This document shows positions 11,174 to 14,450 of a DNA stretch of 14,450 bases, in pieces; the first letter of the stretch is position 1; every line of letters starts with the position of its first letter. Under the pieces are notes generated by a model. The model had not been told where the DNA came from and searched no databases. It was given only the letters and a program-made list of their open reading frames with translations. The DNA is from JBOGWP01 sp050693875 (GTDB lineage Bacteria > Actinomycetota > CADDZG01 > JAHWKV01 > JBOGWP01). A program made the position numbers and the translations under genes. The stretch lies in the NCBI GenBank assembly GCA_050693875.1, contig JBOGWP010000168.1:1-14450 (forward strand), given 5' to 3'.

Positions 11174-12562
11174 CTGCTGCCCGAGGACCTGATCGGGCGG
11201 CGGGGTCGTACCGGGCGGTGGGGGTGGGGGTGGGCCGGTCGAGGGCCGCGGAGCGTTCGGGTCGGTGAATCGGGCGAAGCCCTCCACCGAGACCCGGATC
11301 TGGGTGAAGTCGCCACCGACGAACAGGTACGGCGAGGACGCGAGGAGCGTCCAGACCCCGAGTGGGCTGTTCACCTGGGGGATCCAGTTCAGCCCGTTGC
11401 CGGTCAGGTCGGTGGCGGTGAGCTTCTTCTGCTGGTCGAACGGGTCTCCCTGGGCATCGGTGAACGCGATCTTCCCCCCGCCGGTGCCGCCGCCGGGCCC
11501 GTAATGGCCGCCCCAGTAGAGGATACCGGCCATCAGGACGACGGCCTGGAAGTTGCCGTTGCCGCGGACCGTCCACCCGTATGGAGCCTTCGACCTGCCT
11601 ATCGAGTCGAATGCAACTCCACGCCCCCCTCCACCGCCCATGGCGACGTAGACCACGTCTGCGGTGGGGAGGATGTCGTAGGTTGTCTCGCCCTGGTCGG
11701 GATTGAAGTCCGCGACGAGGGCGCCGGTCGCGGCGTCGACCGCGGCGAGATCCGGCCGCGCGGCGCCGTCGACGTGTGTGAACGAACCGCCGAAGTAGAC
11801 CCGCCTAGTGTCGGTCGAGCCTGCAATCACGAACACCCGGGTCAGGCACCTTGCCACCCGCGACCCCGTGCACGAACTCGGATCCGTGGAGTTCACTACG
11901 TTCGGGTCCCAGCCGTCGATCGGAGCGCCGGTGTTTGCATCAAGCGCGGCGAGGTATTGGCGGGCGACCTCGCCGAACGGGCCCCGCACCGCGGTGAAGG
12001 CGCCGCCGATGTACACCCGGGATCCGACGACAGCGATCGCGTCGACGCGGCCGTTGGTCTCGGTGGTCCAGCCCGGGATCGCCAGGCCCGTCGCCGGGTC
12101 GACGGCCGCGAGGTTCCTGCGAACCGACCTCCCAACGCTGTTGAACGCCCCGCCGAGGAACACCTTCGAGCCGTCGGCGGCCGCGGCGATGGCGATGACC
12201 TCGTCGTCCGCGGCCGGGTCCCAGGGGTCGACCGCGCCGGTGTCGGCGTTGAACGCCGCGGCGTGGAGGCGCGGGATCAGATCACCGGTGGGCGACCACA
12301 CCTCGGTGAAGTTGCCGCCGATGTACACCCGGTCGCCGAGCTGGGCGATCTTTCGGACGCGCCGGGACGCCTCGTCGATGCCGTGCGAACCTCCCCACGG
12401 CCGGTCGGGAAGCTCCGAGGGAAGGGCAAACGCGGGCAGGCTCTGGATGGCGACGATCGAGAGGGCAAGCGCGGCGGCGATGCCGGCTCGCATGGCATTC
12501 GGAACACGCCGAGACCGCACCTTCGCATCACGTCGACGCCATAGTCGCTGGATTTCCTTCAC
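10667..12562 (-). CDS. Secreted seven-bladed beta-propeller with four C-terminal GYWMVA repeats
   Basis: This is a 631-residue exported protein. GAGGTG six bases upstream favours the GTG at 12562; a GTG at 12571 or the ATG at 12493 (MRAGIAAALAL) are alternatives. Residues 1-46 are a long basic N-region and hydrophobic core ending AFA. Residues 65-430 hold seven spaced VYIGGxFT-type strands near 79, 134, 183, 255, 304, 348 and 413, suggesting a seven-bladed propeller of the delta-60/DUF5122 style. The fifth is degenerate. After a Pro-rich linker (438-457), four 42-residue units start GYWMVA at 467, 509, 551 and 593 (GGVFAFGDAxFFGSTGGLKL). Such units are common in large actinobacterial surface proteins and probably form another beta-structure. 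No catalytic residues or anchor are visible; ligand or adhesion function is unknown. Confidence 0.87.
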   Translation of the reverse strand: MKEIQRLWRRRDAKVRSRRVPNAMRAGIAAALALSIVAIQSLPAFALPSELPDRPWGGSHGIDEASRRVRKIAQLGDRVYIGGNFTEVWSPTGDLIPRLHAAAFNADTGAVDPWDPAADDEVIAIAAAADGSKVFLGGAFNSVGRSVRRNLAAVDPATGLAIPGWTTETNGRVDAIAVVGSRVYIGGAFTAVRGPFGEVARQYLAALDANTGAPIDGWDPNVVNSTDPSSCTGSRVARCLTRVFVIAGSTDTRRVYFGGSFTHVDGAARPDLAAVDAATGALVADFNPDQGETTYDILPTADVVYVAMGGGGGRGVAFDSIGRSKAPYGWTVRGNGNFQAVVLMAGILYWGGHYGPGGGTGGGKIAFTDAQGDPFDQQKKLTATDLTGNGLNWIPQVNSPLGVWTLLASSPYLFVGGDFTQIRVSVEGFARFTDPNAPRPSTGPPPPPPPGTTPPPDQVLGQQTDRGYWMVAADGGVFAFGAASFFGSTGGLKLAQPIRAIAPTPSGQGYWMVAGDGGVFAFGDAGFFGSTGGLKLEKPIVGIAPTPSGQGYWMVAGDGGVFAFGDAGFFGSTGGLKLEKPIVGIARSPSGQGYWMVAGDGGVFAFGDASFLGSTGGLKLAQPIQGLAAKP

Positions 12563-12841
12563 CGGTGGCACCTCGCTCTATCCCGGCGGCGATCGCGGGC
12601 AGACCACGCGGGTGGGGCGGCCGCCGCTCGCCCCCACGCCTCGTGGCGATCGCTTCGCTCTCGTCGCGAGCCCGTCTTCCCCCCAGATTTCGCGTGCTCG
12701 TGCAGGCTCAACGTACCGGCAGGAACGGCGGTGCTGCTTCATCCATTCGTCGTAACTTGCGCCCTGCCTCCGGACGAAAACGAAACGTCGAGATTGCTGG
12801 AGCCGGTCGAAATGGTGATGGTCGGCTGGGCGCGGCGTTCG
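12563..12841. other. Intergenic region upstream of the propeller gene
   Basis: No gene is seen. The region carries the palindromic octamer GCGATCGC twice (12589-12596 and 12646-12653) and the palindrome GGCGGCCGCC (12616-12625). A further GCGAAGC-type element is visible on the minus strand near 12651-12657. It must hold the propeller promoter, but no convincing -35/-10 pair is visible. It also lies downstream of the rhodanese gene. Confidence 0.4.
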
Positions 12842-13363
12842 TTAGTCGGCCGCGTCGTCGTCCAGGATGCGATCTGCCTCGTCAGGGGCCACGCCCTTCT
12901 GGGTGACGAGCCACTGCTTCATGAAGGCTCGTGCCTCGTCCTCGCTCGGTTCGCGGGCACCGAAGTGCTGAGAGAGCGCGCCGAGAAACCGCATCAAGTC
13001 CTCGCGCACCCCCTCGAGCTCGGGGTCGAGCGGCGGAGGGGTGGGGTCGGCGACGGAGCCCGGACCCTCTCCTGCGGCAGCGATGGGTAGGCCGTGCCGT
13101 TCCCACGACACCATCCCCCCTTCGAGGCTGGCCACCTCGAACCCGCGGGCGCGAAGCACCTCGGCTGCTCGTGCGCTGCGGTCCCCGGTGCGGCAGACCG
13201 CGACCACCGGGCGGCCGTGATCGACCTCGTCGAGCCGGTCCTCGAGCTCGTCGACCGGGATGTGGAGAGCACCCTCGATGTGGCCCGCCTCCCATTCGTG
13301 CGGCCAGCGGACGTCGAGGATCTGCACCTCCCCGCTGCGGGCGCGCAGCGTCTCCGGATCCAT
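12842..13363 (-). CDS. Rhodanese-like sulfurtransferase with C-terminal extension
   Basis: This 173-residue cytoplasmic protein starts at the ATG at 13363, five bases after GAGGAG. Residues 1-95 form one rhodanese domain: ILDVRWPHEWEAGHIEGALHIP (15-36), the active-site loop C57-RTGDRS in VVAVCRTGDRSARAAEVL, and the closing LEGGMVSWERHGLPI (80-94). Cys57 would carry the persulfide. A Pro-rich linker follows (about 105-113). The C-terminal acidic helical segment (114-173: LEGVREDLMRFLGALSQHF, then a DEARAFMKQWLVTQ stretch) is not part of the rhodanese fold and I do not recognise it. It stands alone on its strand, divergent from the cupredoxin gene. Single-domain rhodaneses deliver sulfur or detoxify thiosulfate and cyanide; the acceptor here is unknown. 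Confidence 0.92.
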   Translation of the reverse strand: MDPETLRARSGEVQILDVRWPHEWEAGHIEGALHIPVDELEDRLDEVDHGRPVVAVCRTGDRSARAAEVLRARGFEVASLEGGMVSWERHGLPIAAAGEGPGSVADPTPPPLDPELEGVREDLMRFLGALSQHFGAREPSEDEARAFMKQWLVTQKGVAPDEADRILDDDAAD

Positions 13364-13467
13364 GTCTGCTCCTCGCTGTAAGGGGTGTAGGAACGATACC
13401 GGAGCGAGATCGCCGGCCCGAATCGGTGTCCTGGTGGGGGCCAGAGCTCGTCGGTACGGACAAACAT

Positions 13468-13488
13468 CCCCCCGCTTCCGCGGAGGGG
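13468..13488. promoter_or_regulatory. 8-bp hairpin in the divergent rhodanese/cupredoxin intergenic region
   Basis: CCCCCCGC (13468-13475) pairs with GCGGAGGGG (13480-13488) around a TTCC loop with one bulged A. It lies in the 257-base non-coding gap between two divergent genes, about 105 bases from the rhodanese start and 130 from the cupredoxin start. It could be an operator or leader structure for either; there is no T-run. Confidence 0.35.
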
Positions 13489-13547
13489 TCCGCGCACGAA
13501 CGAAGCCAGGCGTGCCTGTACCCGCGCGAAGAGACCGGGCAGCACGA

Positions 13548-13576
13548 TTGGAGCCGCAGTCCAAGCGGCGTAGCGT
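13548..13576 (+). promoter_or_regulatory. Weak candidate promoter for the cupredoxin gene
   Basis: TTGGAG (13548-13553) and TAGCGT (13571-13576) are spaced by 17 bases and lie about 45 bases before the start codon at 13621. Each box matches only three of six consensus positions, which is acceptable for a high-GC actinobacterium but not decisive. Confidence 0.3.
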
Positions 13577-13620
13577 CAACCCTGCCCTCATCCGTGGGAG
13601 GGAGGGTGGAAGGAGGATCG

Positions 13621-14385
13621 ATGAAGACGGAAACGAACTCGACCGGCCAACCGCCACCCGCGATCGAGCGCCGCGGCTGGGGATGGCAGAAGGCGCAGGC
13701 GTTCGGGGCGTTCGGAGTACTGGTGACGATGGTCATCGTCTCGGTGTTGTTCGGCGGGTTCGACCCATTCATGGCCATCCTCGTCGGCCCGTTCGTCGTT
13801 GGCCTCCTGCTGCGCCTCCGGTTCCGGCGCGTCGGTACCGTGTTCCTCGGCGTCGCAGCGGTGGCACTCACGCTGATGAACCTGCCGTTTCTCCTCCCGT
13901 CCCTCCGACAGCCGGCCGCGGGGGTGGACTTCGTCCTCCCTGTCGTGCTGGTGATGTCGATGCTCACGGTAGTCGTCACCACCGTCCCCGCCTACCGTGA
14001 AGTGAAGCGCGGCGTCAGGGGATCGACAGGTCCAAAGGTCGTGCCGGCGGTGGCGACGCTGCTCGTCGTGGCGCTGTCGGCCTGGGGCCTGATCGCCTAC
14101 GCCACCTACCCCGAGGGCACTGCCCGGCCGGGCGACGTAAACCTGACGACGAAGGACCACGCATTCAAGCCTGAGCAGATCGAGGCCGGCGGAGGCCAGG
14201 TGGCGGTGTACATCCGCAACGAGGACGACACCCTGCACACCTTCACGATCGACAAGCTCGGGGTCGACGTCTACATCCCGGCGCACAAGACGGCTCGAGT
14301 CTCATTCCCCGCCGGCGAGGGGAGCTACCGGTTCTATTGCCGGCCGCATGCACCGGACATGGAGGGGAAGCTGGTGGTCGGCTGA
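13621..14385 (+). CDS. Five-helix membrane protein fused to a C-terminal cupredoxin domain
   Basis: This 254-residue protein starts at the ATG at 13621, four bases after AGGAGG (AAGGAGGATCG). The upstream open frame is antisense to the rhodanese gene and is discarded. Residues 26-163 hold about five hydrophobic helices (near 26-44, 48-66, 72-92, 104-124 and 141-163). The C-terminal domain (170-254) is plastocyanin-like. His206 (DDTLHTFTID) and Cys240, His243 and Met247 in FYCRPHAPDMEG complete a canonical type I copper site (H...CxxHxxxM). With a basic N-terminus inside, an odd helix number places the copper domain outside the membrane. It may transfer electrons or bind copper; the helical part has no family I recognise. 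It is monocistronic in view, followed by a perfect hairpin at the window edge. Confidence 0.9.
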   Translation: MKTETNSTGQPPPAIERRGWGWQKAQAFGAFGVLVTMVIVSVLFGGFDPFMAILVGPFVVGLLLRLRFRRVGTVFLGVAAVALTLMNLPFLLPSLRQPAAGVDFVLPVVLVMSMLTVVVTTVPAYREVKRGVRGSTGPKVVPAVATLLVVALSAWGLIAYATYPEGTARPGDVNLTTKDHAFKPEQIEAGGGQVAVYIRNEDDTLHTFTIDKLGVDVYIPAHKTARVSFPAGEGSYRFYCRPHAPDMEGKLVVG

Positions 14386-14426
14386 GACGACCTCCGCCGG
14401 GAAATCCAGGCCCCGAAGGAGTGGCT

Positions 14427-14450
14427 CGATTGCCGGGCCCCCGGCAATCG
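14427..14450 (+). terminator. Perfect 11-bp inverted repeat after the cupredoxin gene
   Basis: CGATTGCCGGG (14427-14437) and CCCGGCAATCG (14440-14450) are perfectly complementary across two bases. It begins 42 bases after the stop codon, so a rho-independent terminator is the simplest reading. Any T-run would lie beyond the window, so this cannot be confirmed here. The two-base gap means the innermost pairs would open to form the loop. Confidence 0.6.

Noticed and set aside
11504..12544. 346-codon plus-strand open frame
   Set aside because: It is antisense to the propeller domain, with no motif or start signal.

Overview
The window is strongly GC-rich on both strands, with overlapping start/stop codons between neighbours and AGGAGG-type ribosome sites. 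It looks like a chromosomal segment of a high-GC actinobacterium (Actinomycetota). The best lineage hint is the secreted protein at 10667-12562, whose C-terminal 'GYWMVAxDGGVFAFG' repeats are typical of Actinomycetota, particularly Acidimicrobiia-like genomes. This placement is inference, since there is no rRNA or marker gene. I count 14 protein genes, one of them cut by the left edge, and see no tRNA, rRNA, CRISPR array or recognisable insertion sequence.

Layout. 1-197 (-) is the start of a conserved protein of unknown function that runs off the left edge. 210-536 holds no gene but a dense field of hairpins and a 33-bp direct repeat. 5174-537 (-) is a four-gene run: DUF1345 membrane protein, AlkZ-like DNA glycosylase (ATGA overlap), MsrB methionine sulfoxide reductase, and a KimA-like potassium/APC permease with a doubled cytoplasmic domain. 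5373-6461 (+) is a secreted Pro/Leu/Ala-rich repeat protein with its own near-consensus promoter and a UUCG hairpin terminator. 6980-6543 (-) is methylglyoxal synthase (mgsA), and 8027-7326 (-) is an ACT-domain protein. 9760-8151 (-) is a coupled ring-cleaving dioxygenase/carboxylesterase pair with the same two families as the Bacillus quinone-resistance pair MhqE/MhqD. 9905-10624 (+) is a protein with a DinB-like histidine pattern. 12562-10667 (-) is a secreted seven-bladed beta-propeller followed by four 42-residue repeats. 13363-12842 (-) is a rhodanese with a C-terminal extension. 13621-14385 (+) is a five-helix membrane protein fused to a type I copper cupredoxin domain, followed by a perfect hairpin at the window edge.

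Functionally, several genes fit stress protection: MsrB repairs oxidised methionine, the AlkZ-like protein may repair alkylated or crosslinked DNA, the MhqE/MhqD-like pair may detoxify quinones, and the rhodanese handles sulfur. The rest are ion transport, cell-surface proteins and a glycolytic bypass enzyme. No defence system, phage module or biosynthetic cluster is evident. The least explained items are the two secreted repeat proteins, the membrane-cupredoxin fusion and the hairpin field at the left end.
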